Shown here in pieces: positions 1 through 9,870 of a stretch of DNA of 64,000 nt. Position 1 is the first letter of the stretch, and each line of letters opens with the position of its first letter. The notes under the pieces were generated by a model. It saw nothing but the letters and a program-made list of their open reading frames with translations, was not told where the DNA came from and did not search any database. A program made the position numbers and the translations under genes. Source of the stretch: Daedaleopsis sinensis (taxonomy: Eukaryota > Basidiomycota > Agaricomycetes > Polyporales > Polyporaceae); the NCBI GenBank assembly GCA_033807695.1, contig CM066303.1, forward strand, positions 1,922,001 to 1,986,000. The letters run 5' to 3'.

Positions 1-88
1 TGTCTGGACTACTCAGTACACGACGCTAACTGGTTCGCCGTACAAACCAAACTACTTTCTCACCAGAACAATATTCTCAGTTGCCGTG

Positions 89-1556
89 TCACCGCACCCG
101 CTTCTCCCCCAGCCTCCCCCACCAATCCGTCTCGCGCGGCCTCCGCGCGACCTCGCCCCAGCCGCCGTCCGAGCCCGTGTGCGCCATCTTCAGGCCGGCG
201 GCGAGCAACGCATGCTCGCGCACGCGCTCCTCGTCCTCGAGCACCGCGTACCCCTGCACGACGCGCGCGAGCACGGGCTCCCAGATGTCCGGGTGGAAGT
301 GGCGCGTGGCGAGCATGGCCGCGAGCGCGACGCGCACGCGCGCGAACCCGTCCAGGCCCTCCACGTCCTGCGCGAACCGGTGCGCGCGCACGACAGCGAG
401 CGCGCGCTGGCCAGGGGATGGGGCCCCGGCTGCGAGCCACTTGTCGAACGCGGCGGCGTCGCGCGCGGGCTGCTCCTTCCACGCGAACTGGTTCACGATG
501 ACGCGCTGCATGTCGTCCGCGAAGCGCGCGGCGGGGTCGAGCGCGCACGCGGCGCAGGTGCAAGTGAACTTGTATCGTCGCGCGAGTACTTCTTGCCGTT
601 TGGGGTATGGGGACTCGGCCTCGGTGTACGCGATCGTGACCTGCTCGCCTGCGCGGATCGGCGTGTGCGCGCACACGGTGAACGTCAGCGTGCTGAAGTC
701 CCAAAACCACATCGCGTTCGCCGCGCAACTGTGTGAGCGCGACGCGCGGGTCAGTAGCTCGAGCGCAATACTAAGTTGCTGAACAGCCGCGGGAGGGCAC
801 TCACCTGTGGTTAATTCGGGAGATATCCCTTCCCAGCGCGCCGTACTGCGCGCCGTACCCCGGCACGGGCGCGCTGAAGCCAAACGCGTTGGTGTCCATG
901 ATGCCCTTGAGGTGCGACGGCCACTCGGGGCCCTTCGCGTTCACGAGGGCGTGCACGGCCGCCCTGTTCTCCGCGCGCAGCGCGCCCACCATGAACTCGT
1001 GCACGTTCTGCGTCCCGACTTCTGCAGGCAGCGCGACGGGGTTGAGCAGCAGCGGGCGCTCGCGCATGATCGTCTGCCCGCGCGCGATGTCGGACGTCGC
1101 GATGACGCCGAGGCCCGCGCCCTTGACTGGGGCGACCTTGTACACGGGCGGACTGGGTGTCGTGAATGGCTTGACGAAGCCCGGGAACGCGTTCGCGAGG
1201 TCGTCCTCCATCCCCTTGTAGAGCAGCACGCCTGTGACGAGATGAGACGGGACGCCGGGCTCTTGCGGGTACTCTACGTAGCGCAATGGCCCTCGAGTGA
1301 CGAATTCGTGAACGGGAGGCATGGTGGGAGGTGGCTCTCGTCGACGGTACATGTCCGTGGGGATCTTGACCTCATCGATGGCAGTAGACGGCGCTGAACG
1401 TGTGCTGGACGTGCTCGCTGATGTTCCAGACGACTTGGCAGGAGAGGTGGGTGGTGGTGGCGACTGGGGTTTGGTCTGAGGTACAGCGAGAGGGCTGGAG
1501 GGCGGAGGAGCCCCGGGCCCGGGCTTGGACTTAGGAAGGAGAAACCCGCGCCGCAT
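89..1556 (-). CDS. SET-domain protein, upstream tandem copy
   Basis: Predicted 463-residue protein-lysine methyltransferase-like protein from two exons, 1556..805 and 728..89. The 76-bp intron 729..804 is GTGAGT...CACAG. Joining the exons rebuilds the SET motif NHSCAANAMWFWD near residue 250; the substrate-site tyrosine context follows in VTIAYTE. A post-SET cysteine cluster, CTCAAC after RYKF, comes next and should bind zinc. The first 90 residues are rich in Pro, Ser and Thr and look disordered. The body opens with a typical SET segment (YKVAPVKGAGLGVIAT). No MYND finger is visible, so it resembles the SmyD-like SET proteins common in basidiomycetes rather than a classical SmyD. The start ATG aligns with MRRGSLLPK in the neighbouring paralogue. 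The substrate is unknown; a non-histone target is possible. Confidence 0.87.
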
Positions 1557-2002
1557 GTCGTTGAGTGGGATAGAGAGGGGAGCTGGGGTGAAGTTCGAGA
1601 ATATTGAGCTTTATATGCGGTATAAGAGGCATTTTAGAGTTCGTGTTCAGGTCACCTGCGCGGATCGTTAGCTGCGTTAGTCTGGATGACTCCAGATAAA
1701 GCAAGATGGAAGGTTAGCTACTTACTAGTACTTATGGCTGTACAATTACTTACCTCCCCGAATGGGCGAACAATGCACCTTCCAGCTGCAGACTGACGAC
1801 ACACGGACGTGAGTAACTCATAACTTGGAACAGGGCTTCGTGCATGATCTTTATCGCACTGATATCCGCTGTACGTGTCAGTACTTCAGTCATGATCACG
1901 ATGCCATCGCTTTTCCTACCACTGCGTTGAAGAAACCCGTGCGATATGTCTGTGTCTGTAGGAGAAGCTTGAGCGCGACGACGACCCCCGAGTCCCGCTG
2001 CA

Positions 2003-3548
2003 TCAACACACACGCTTCTCCCCAAGCCTCCCCCACCAGTCCGTGTCGCGCGGTCTCCTCGCGACTTCGATCCAGCCGCCCTCCTCGCCTGTATGCGCCA
2101 TCTTGAGACCGGCGGCAAGCAGCGCGTGCTCGCGCATGCTCTCCTCGTCCTCGAGCACCGCGTACCCCTTCACGACGCGCGCGAGCACGGGCTCCCAGAG
2201 GTTCGGCCTGAAGTAACGGAGCGCGAGCATGCACGCCAGCGCGAAGCGCGCGCGCGCAAAGCCGTCCAGGTGCTCCACCTCGCGCGCGAACTCGCGAAAA
2301 TCCACGGGGATCGCGGTCACCGACACCCCATCCGCTTGCACGGGGGCCCCATCCGAGAGCCACCTGTCGAACGCCAGGGCGTCGCGCTCGCCCTGCTCCT
2401 CCAAGTCGAAGAGGTTGACCGACAGGCGCTGCATGTCGTTCGTGAGCCGGCCGGCGGGGTCCAGGGCGCAGGCGGGGCACTTGCACGTGAACTTGTACCT
2501 GGAGCTGAGCACCTCCTGCCGTTTGGCGCACCTGGACGGGGTCGCGGTGTAGGCTATGGTGACCTCCTGCCCAGCACGGATCGGCGTGTGCGCGCTCACG
2601 GTGAACGTCAGCGTTTCGAGGTCCCAGAACCACATCGCGTTCGCAACGCAGCTGTGTACGCGGGACGTGGATCAGGGACATAAATGTGGTAGCCTGAGGA
2701 GCCATGGGCACTCGCCTGTGGTTGATTCGAGAGATGTCCCTTCCTAGCGCAGCATATTGCCAGCTGTACCCCGGAACTGGCGTACTGAAGCCGAACGCGT
2801 TGGTGTCCACGATGCCCTTGAGGTGCGACGGCCAGTCGGGGCCCTTCGCATTCACGAGCGCATACACCGCCTCTCTGTTCTCCGGACGCAGCGAGTTCAC
2901 CATGAACTCGTAGACATCGACGTTCTCCCCCACATGGAAAGGCAGCGCTATGGGATAGAACAGCAATGGACGTTCGCGCATAATAGGCTGGCCACGCGCG
3001 ATGTCGGCGGTCGCGATGACGCCGAGGCCTGCGCCCTTGACGGGCGCGACCTTGTACACGGGCGGAGTGAGCGCTGTGAATGGCTTGACGAAGCCTGGAA
3101 ACGCTTCCGCGATCGCTTCCGCCATCCCTTTGTAGAGCAACACGCCTGTGGCGAGATGGGACGGCACGTCGGGCTCCTGCGGGTACTCTTCGTAGCGCAA
3201 TGGTCCCCGAGTGACGAGTTCATAGGGAGGAGGCGTAGCAGGAGGTGCATTCGGTCGATAGTGCATCTTCGTAGGGATCCTGATCTGTTCGATCGCAATA
3301 CTAGATGGTATGGATCGCGTACATGTAGGAACGATCTCCGACGTCCCAATGTATTCAGTAGGCAGTGCCGGGGGCGAATGTGGCAACTTGGGTAGGTGTT
3401 GAGAGAAGGCTAGAGGACTCGAGCTCGGAGGAGCTCCGGTCTTGGGGAGGAGGGATCCGCGGCGCATGTGGCTGAGCTGGGATACCGGAGAGGGAAGCTG
3501 GGGAGAACTTGAAGCAGTGGACGTCGAGCTAGTGGGCTTTATATTCAA
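2003..3548 (-). CDS. SET-domain protein, second tandem copy
   Basis: Close paralogue of the SET gene just downstream, in the same orientation. Exons are 3548..2716 and 2651..2003, giving 493 residues. The intron 2652..2715 sits exactly where the paralogue's intron does, but its donor reads GCGAGT instead of GTGAGT, so it is a GC-AG intron. Splicing restores NHSCVANAMWFWD; the post-SET cluster is CKCPAC. The ATG at 3548 adds 27 residues (MNIKPTSS...) before MRRGSLLPK, which matches the paralogue's start; either could be used. The N-terminal third is low-complexity. Catalytic and zinc residues look intact, so this is probably functional. Tandem position and shared intron point to local duplication. 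The target is not known. Confidence 0.85.
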
Positions 3549-4069
3549 TAGCCATGTTTACCTCACGTGCACACAGTGCGAGTGTCTGCAAAGTGACTGA
3601 ACGTCAGTACTGTCAATGTCGGCTGGGCCAGACTATGCATTCTAAAATGGCAAGACTAAACCGTCAGATTTGAGCCAGAGGCAGCTGCCAGCTGGGAACG
3701 GCTCTCCACTCACCAGCGGTCAATACATAGCTCACCTTATGGTGCGTGGCACGGGCAAACTGGGTGGTACCATGGCCACCTGCGAACATGATTCACCTCA
3801 TAGTGCACACCTTGAAAGTCAGCCGTTCTCGCGGCCAAGTTCAAAGTTCAAAACAACGATTATCAAGCGCCAAGTCAGGTTATATTGACGAGCGCCTATA
3901 TACTGTACTATACCTTACCTGATCCTTTCTCCCTTACTACTCTACTTACTTACTGTTCGATATATCACGAATGCACCACGAGCTCGCTACCTACCAAGAT
4001 ACTCCGCTCTCTTGAACGAGCACGCCGATCCGCCTCTGACAGTCGATCGAACGCGCCGCTCGAACCAGC
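3549..4069. other. Intergenic, no gene seen
   Basis: About 520 bp between the second SET gene and the stop codon of the FAD-like gene. It should contain the promoter of the SET gene and the 3' UTR of the next gene. I see no convincing coding signal, RNA gene or repeat. Confidence 0.5.
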
Positions 4070-5404
4070 TCAATCCTTACGAGCGTCCTCCTTAACAGTT
4101 TCAGCATCGCCCGACCCGAACCACGGCGCGCAGAAGGGTCCCATGTGGTGGTGCGTGTACGGCTGGCGGGGCAGCCCAAACGGGCCATGGCCGTGGCCGT
4201 GGCCATGCGCGCCCGGATGCGCACCGAAGTCACCGAAGAACGGAGGGGGGAACGGGGCGGCGCCGTGGGTGTTGCCGTAGCCGTAGGGGCCGAACGGCGG
4301 GGGTCCGAAGGCGGCTCCGGAGCCACGGTGGTCGTCGAAAGAGACGCGCCCGAAGAAACCGAAGGACGTAAACGGGGGAGGGTGGAACGGAGGCATGCCG
4401 TGGTCCGCGAAGGACTCGAAGTCGGTGAACGACGGAGGCATGTCGGGCCCGGCCGACCACGGGCCATGAGCATGAGTGCTAAAGGGCGGGGGGAAAGGAG
4501 GGGGTACGCCATGGGGCCCGTGCATGGGTCCGGAGGGGATGTGGCGGTGGAACGGACCTCCCCAGCCGCCGCGACCGCGACCGCCCCTTCCGCCGCCGAA
4601 GGAGCCTCGACCCTGACGAGGGAAGCCGCGTGGCCCAGCTGCGGGACCTTGGGCGTGTCTGCCGAAGGGTCCCCCGCGCCCAGCGTGGTGGAAGGGCCCG
4701 CGAGGAGCGTGCTCGTCCAGTTCGGGGAGCGAGAAGAAGCCGATGTGGTCGACCGCGTGGAATATGTCCGTGAGGTCGAGCGACGCTGCGACGGCGGGGG
4801 TGAAGAGCATCCCGACGCCGTTCGATGAAGAGTAGACGGGGGTGGTCGGGGAGAACACGGCCGAGACGCGCTCGTTCCCGCCGTCCGCGGCCAGGAGGAG
4901 GTCGCACAAACCTGTGGCGCCGTTCGTGAAGGCGAGCTCGTGCTGTCCGTCTTCGAGCGTGCGGACGGAGGAGAGGATGTGCGCCCACTTGATCGAGCCC
5001 GCAGGGCAGGCCCGGAGGAGCTTCTTGCGCATGTGGGCAGCGTAGTCGAAATTGTACCCGTAGTAGCTCTGACGTGGGACACCATCGTCGCCACTGGACT
5101 CGTTGCCATCGTTGTCGGCCTCGCCATTATCAGCAGCTCCAGGCTGGGCGGCGGAGGTGTCGTTGGCGTTGGAGTCTGTACCATCAGCCGGAGGGTTTGT
5201 TACCTTGTCCTGGACATCCCCTTCAGTCGCGGGGTGATCCTTGGCGGTGCCCTTCGAGGACACGTCGTCAGGGTTGCTGTTGGGATCGTAGAGTGTGGCA
5301 GAGAAGCCACGGCGGTAGAGTGTGAGGAGGAGGTACAACCCTTGGAGACCGCCACCAATGATGGCAACCTTGGGTTGGGCAGACTCGGTGTTGGAAGAAG
5401 CCAT
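4070..5404 (-). CDS. FAD-oxidoreductase-like N-terminus with Gly/Phe/His/Pro-rich tail
   Basis: Single-exon frame of 444 residues from ATG 5404. Residues 10-35 form a dinucleotide-binding fold start, VAIIGGGLQGLYLLLTLYR, with GxGxxG and an acidic end (YDPN). Near residue 180, LLLAADGGNERVSAVF resembles the GD-type motif of flavin monooxygenases. An Asp/Asn/Ser-rich insert separates the two. From about residue 245 the protein becomes low-complexity: an RGG-like stretch, then FPPPF, HGHGHGHG and similar repeats, with no domain I recognise. The flavoenzyme middle and C-terminal parts are missing, so catalysis is doubtful. A 5'-leader intron is likely (donor GTGAGT at 5461, acceptor near 5417), and an upstream in-frame ATG at 5497 would add about 16 residues after splicing. 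It could instead be a structural or phase-separating protein built on a flavoenzyme relic. Confidence 0.6.
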   Translation of the reverse strand: MASSNTESAQPKVAIIGGGLQGLYLLLTLYRRGFSATLYDPNSNPDDVSSKGTAKDHPATEGDVQDKVTNPPADGTDSNANDTSAAQPGAADNGEADNDGNESSGDDGVPRQSYYGYNFDYAAHMRKKLLRACPAGSIKWAHILSSVRTLEDGQHELAFTNGATGLCDLLLAADGGNERVSAVFSPTTPVYSSSNGVGMLFTPAVAASLDLTDIFHAVDHIGFFSLPELDEHAPRGPFHHAGRGGPFGRHAQGPAAGPRGFPRQGRGSFGGGRGGRGRGGWGGPFHRHIPSGPMHGPHGVPPPFPPPFSTHAHGPWSAGPDMPPSFTDFESFADHGMPPFHPPPFTSFGFFGRVSFDDHRGSGAAFGPPPFGPYGYGNTHGAAPFPPPFFGDFGAHPGAHGHGHGHGPFGLPRQPYTHHHMGPFCAPWFGSGDAETVKEDARKD

Positions 5405-5497
5405 CTGGAAGGAGGACTGTAGTTGTGTGGGGAATGATTTGTGTGTGTGTAAGAGACTCACCGGTGGGGTAGTGTGTCGATGGGGGTCTTGGAGCAA

Positions 5498-6300
5498 AAA
5501 TCTCCGTCCTTATATATGCCTGAGAGGCCACCGCAGCAAGATGCTGCGCTTCCGGCCGGGTTCGATGCGTACTACTGCGTAGCATCGTCAGGAGTGAGTC
5601 ACTGTCAGTCAGATATAGTCTTATAGACTGCAGATGACTCCCAATTTCAAGTATACTGCCCTCAACACTGTAGACTGAGGGCCAGTGAGGAATGACTCAC
5701 CGACTGGGTCGACGAGATGCGTAGTCACTTGGAGGAGGGGGAGATTTGAGAACATGTATAGCGTATATAGCGTACGTGGTCTGCACGACATTGACTGATA
5801 ACTCAAATTTGGATTAGCGTAGGTCCCGAGTACCTAGAAAGACCTAGCCTAGAAGGCCCCCAAGGTCGGGCCGTGACTCTTTTCGGAACCGCCGGGGACT
5901 GGCCACCTGGAATGGCGCAGGGAAGGCTCCTATGTATCCCAGGTGAATCCCATATGGCTTACCAGGGATCACGTAGTAGGACCTGGGGCTTTCGGTCACT
6001 CGATGTCTTCAGTCACGGTTGCCGAGGAGGACCTTGAAGTTGAAGCGAGTCGCGACTCGGACGCTCTCGGACGGTGCAGCCTGCCGAGCCTGGACCATCC
6101 GCCATCAAACGCGTGACAGTGATGTGACTGAACGCGTCGCGTCGCGTCATGAACCAAACCGCGACGCGTATAGGCGCCCGTTGCTCCAAACTAACAAGAC
6201 CTCTGGCCACATCGCCCGCATAGGGGTCTTATTCTACATATCTTGAATTCTACTGGTGAACCACACACCCCACTGGGATATTCAGACAGGCTATATACAT
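5498..6300. other. Intergenic, shared upstream region
   Basis: About 800 bp between two divergently transcribed genes, the FAD-like protein and the resolvase. It holds short unsupported open frames only. No repeat, tRNA or clear TATA box stands out. Confidence 0.4.
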
Positions 6301-9300
6301 ATGGGTGTTGCAGGGCTCTGGGATGTACGTCTCTGGTTTGCCACCGAGTTCGAAAAAAACATACTAAAACTTACCTACCCTACGAATAGGTCTTACGGCC
6401 GGCTGGCAAGCTGCGCTCACTCACGCACTTGTCGGTGAAGGATGGATTCGAGGCCAACCCCGACGGAAAACGCGGGTTTCGTGTTGGTATCGACGCCAGC
6501 ATATGGTTCTACCATGCCACCTACGGTCGCGAAGGCGAGAACCCGGAGCTTAGGACGCTCTTCTTCCGATGCACTCGCCTCATGGAGAAGCCTATCCTCC
6601 CTCTCTTCGTGTTCGATGGTCCCAAACGACCAGAAATCAAGAGAGGCAAACGGATCAGCGGGAAGAACCACTGGATGGTCCAGGGCATGCAGGAGATCAT
6701 CTCTGCATTTGGATTCGAGTGGCGAATGGTCGGTGGTTCACTCAACGACTGCTCTGTCACTTACTCACACTATGATGTTCTTTAGGCACCTGGAGAGGCC
6801 GAAGCAGAACTAGCTTACTTGAACCGGATAGGTGTCATCGACGCCGTCCTCTCCGACGACGTCGATACCTTCCTGTTCGGTGCCAAGATGGTCGTCCGGA
6901 AGTACGTACTCCCCATCTACGCGTCGCGTACCCACCAGCTCAAGGTCTCTCCAGCCCCAGTGCCAATCTCTCCGGGAACCGCGCCCACGCGATGAAGAAC
7001 GCGGCCGGGAAAGAGGACGGGAATCACGTCATGACCTACGCCGCCGCCGACTTCTCGCGCGACGACATCCAGCTCACCCAGGGCGGGCTCATCCTCATCG
7101 GTGTGCTCCGTGGTGGGGATTACAGCGACGGCCTAGAGCGCTGCGGCGTGGCGACCGCGCACGGGCTCGCGAAGGCCGGGTTCGGTGACACGCTGCTGGA
7201 CGCCGCGCGCACCCTCTCGCGCGACGCGCTCGAAGACTTTCTCGTGGGGTGGCGCCAGGACATCCGCAACGAGCTCCGGACGAACTCGAGCGGCCGTTTG
7301 CAGAGGAAGAGCCCAAGTCTCGCCAAGGCTATCCCAGAGGACTTCCCGGACATCGATGTCCTCCTCGCCTACACCAACCCGGTCACGTCTGAGGCGAAGG
7401 GCCCCGGCCACAAGAACGCAGTGGTGGACTGGGACAAGGAGCCGGACTTGGGCCGCATCGCGGGCCTGTGCGAGATGTACTTCGAGTGGGGCGTCAAGGA
7501 GATCATCATCAAGCGTTTCAGGACCGTCCTCTGGCCGTCCGCCGTCCTACGCATCCTCAGACGCGCAGCCTTGATCCAGGACAGGAAAGCAGCGGCTCTC
7601 GTAGCGAGGAATCCACAGACCCCGAGGAAAAGCGGCAAAGAGCATCGGGCGCCACCAGGCACTCCTTCCAGCATGATCACAAAACATTTCGCCAGGTTCA
7701 CGCTGAACACCCCCGGACGCAATGGGCAAGATGATGATGACGATGCTCACGAGGACGAAGACGGCGAGCGTCTCATTGTGAAGATCCACTCTGCCCGGAG
7801 GCACGCCTCCACAGACGACGTGCTTGAGTACCGCCTCGAGGTAGCCCCGGCGCAGCTTGTGCGACTGTGCGAAGCGGGTATCAAAGGCTTGCGCACCTCG
7901 CTACCGCCAAACCTGTCGGATTCAGACGAAGGCGACGAGGACGATGACGACGAGGGTTCAGGGAAGAAGGGAAAGAAGAAGACGAGCAAGCCTCCGCCGG
8001 CTCCTGATACCCATCTACGAATCTGGCTGCCTGCGTGCATGGTGGCGTTAGTCGAGCCGGAGCTTGTGGATGAGTTCGAAGGCGTGGAGCAGCAGAAGGC
8101 GGAGAAGAAGGCGGCGAAAGGCACGAAAGGAAGGGCGAAGAAGAACGAGGATACGAAAGCGAAGGCGAAGAAAACCAAGCTTCCCGCCGTCGCCCTCCTT
8201 GTCGAGGCAGACGAGTCTGCTTCTGAGGATGATGTACCCGCTCCCCAGCTTAGCTTGCAGCGTACCAACGCCAAGACGAGTGCTGCTGTATCGATTAAGC
8301 CGACGACCACCGCTAAGACTGGGGACAAGGCGAATGCCTTCGCAGGGGCCCCTAAGATCAACGGCTACTTCGCAGCGAAGAAAACGTCCGCAGCTACAAC
8401 GAAAGCAGCGAAGACGTCGTCTAACACAGCGAAGATTGCTGAGCTCTTCAAGGACACATCGAAGAGGACAGATAGATACGAGTCAGAGGAGTCCACTGAT
8501 GAGGAGGTACCTGGGCCTTCTCAACTATCTCGTTTTCCTTCACAAGCAACGTCGTCGGCTTCTTCCTTCACCTCATCGTCCGCCCAGAACAGGCACGGAT
8601 CCACGTCGTCTTCCAGTCGCATGCTCAGCTTCCTAGACTCGCAGGGATCTCGGCCTGCGTCGGGTCCCCTTCAGTCCGCTGCAGTGAACACCTCCCCACC
8701 CAAAGCGCGCCCGCTGCGTCCCTTCCCAATGGACTTCAACATGTCCAAGGACGGGGAGCACACCACAGCCCGACCCCAACCAGCGTCGAACGTCTCGCCG
8801 TCTAAGACGCGCGCCTTCCGCCCGTTCCCGATGGCATTCGAGGACACTGTCAAAGAGAACCGGCGCGTGCCGTCCCCCGCCCCTGACGACTCCGAGGACC
8901 TGTTCGCCGCTGGCACTAGGTCGTCTTATAACCCGTCCTCCTCGCGGACACGCGCGCGCCCGTCAAGCGATTCCGACTCCGAGCCACAAGTATCCGCGCA
9001 CACGTATCGCCTGCAGAAGTCCCCACGGCGTTCGGAGAAGCACTCGTCTCCCCGCAGCACGCCTCGCAAGGCGCAGACGCAGCGTACGCCTTGCAAGGAA
9101 GAAGAGGAAGAGTCGTCCTCCTCCGATGATGGCAGAGCACCGTCCCCGTCTCCGTTCAAGGGCCGTCAGAACACAGCAACGCCTGGTAAGGGCCAGATCT
9201 GGGCTCCTCGCCTTGGAAGTGCGCGCAAGGATGAGGAAGACCGCGCGCCCTCCCCTTCCCCTTCGCGGCGGAAGCTCTTGCCTGTGCTTTCGACAAAGCT

Positions 9301-9556
9301 GCTGCCGCGCCCGGTGGCAGCACGCAAACCCGCACCGCTCCCCGCCGACATGTCCATCATCTCCATTTCCAGCGGCTCAGATACCGACTCCCCGCCTCCT
9401 GCGAAAGCCCACAAAGTCGCTCCACTACTCCTTGCGAAGACGCGACTCACTACAACCTCGCAGACGACCTCGCGAACTACACAGCCCGCTCCTCTTGAAA
9501 GGAAGAAGGTTCCCCCACGGATCTACGACCCCGCGGATATCATCGATCTGACATGA
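6301..9556 (+). CDS. gen1: GEN1/YEN1-type Holliday junction resolvase (XPG family)
   Basis: Four exons, 6301..6324, 6390..6728, 6786..6901 and 6955..9556, encode 1026 residues. The N-terminus reads MGVAGLWD then VLRPAGKLRSLTHL, as in fungal GEN1-like nucleases. The XPG-N acidic residue is in VGIDAS (about residue 42). The XPG-I pair is in APGEAEAEL (about 122-130), followed by LSDDVDTFLFGA. The helix-hairpin part includes LIGVLRGGDYSDGLERCG near residue 213. XPG-N and XPG-I are adjacent without the long XPG/Rad2 spacer, which favours GEN1/YEN1 over XPG. A region around residues 350-480 (RLIVKIHS..., LRIWLPACMVALVEP) may be the GEN1 chromodomain. The last 500 residues are Ser/Pro/Lys-rich and probably carry nuclear import and phospho-control sites. 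The gene should resolve recombination intermediates in the nucleus. It converges on TSC2, 314 bp away. The donor at 6729 (GTCGGT) is weak. Confidence 0.9.
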
Positions 9557-9870
9557 TTATTTTTCTGAACTTCTTGTTTATCTCTTGGAATACAGTGTTG
9601 TGCTATTATCCAACTATTCGGTGCGCCGCATGAAGTAGTGATGATGAGACATAGATGCTGAGAGTCGGAAGGATGTTTCAATTGCTACAATGCGATGAGA
9701 CGAGTGAGGCTGAGACCGGAGAAGGAGAGGTGGATAGAGCGAAAAGTGAGAGACCATCGAATGGTCAAGCGAGAGCGAGAGAAACGCGGCATGAATTCGA
9801 AGGCGTCCATCTCGTCATCCCGTCGTACAAACATGCGTATAGGTTCGTTGAAGCATAGCCAGAACCGTGC
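9557..9870. terminator. Convergent 3' intergenic region
   Basis: The 314 bp between the stop codons of the convergent resolvase and TSC2 genes must hold both 3' ends and polyadenylation signals. No gene is visible. Confidence 0.4.

Noticed and set aside
4145..4828. Plus-strand frame opposite the FAD-like gene
   Set aside because: It overlaps the Gly/His/Phe-rich tail coding on the other strand and has no recognisable domain.
5560..5590. tRNA-like GGGTTCGAT near 5567
   Set aside because: No acceptor or anticodon stem can be drawn around it.
6390..6410. Acceptor at GGCAAG (6410) for resolvase intron 1
   Set aside because: It also keeps frame, but the earlier AATAG acceptor adds VLRPAGK, which fits the family N-terminus better.
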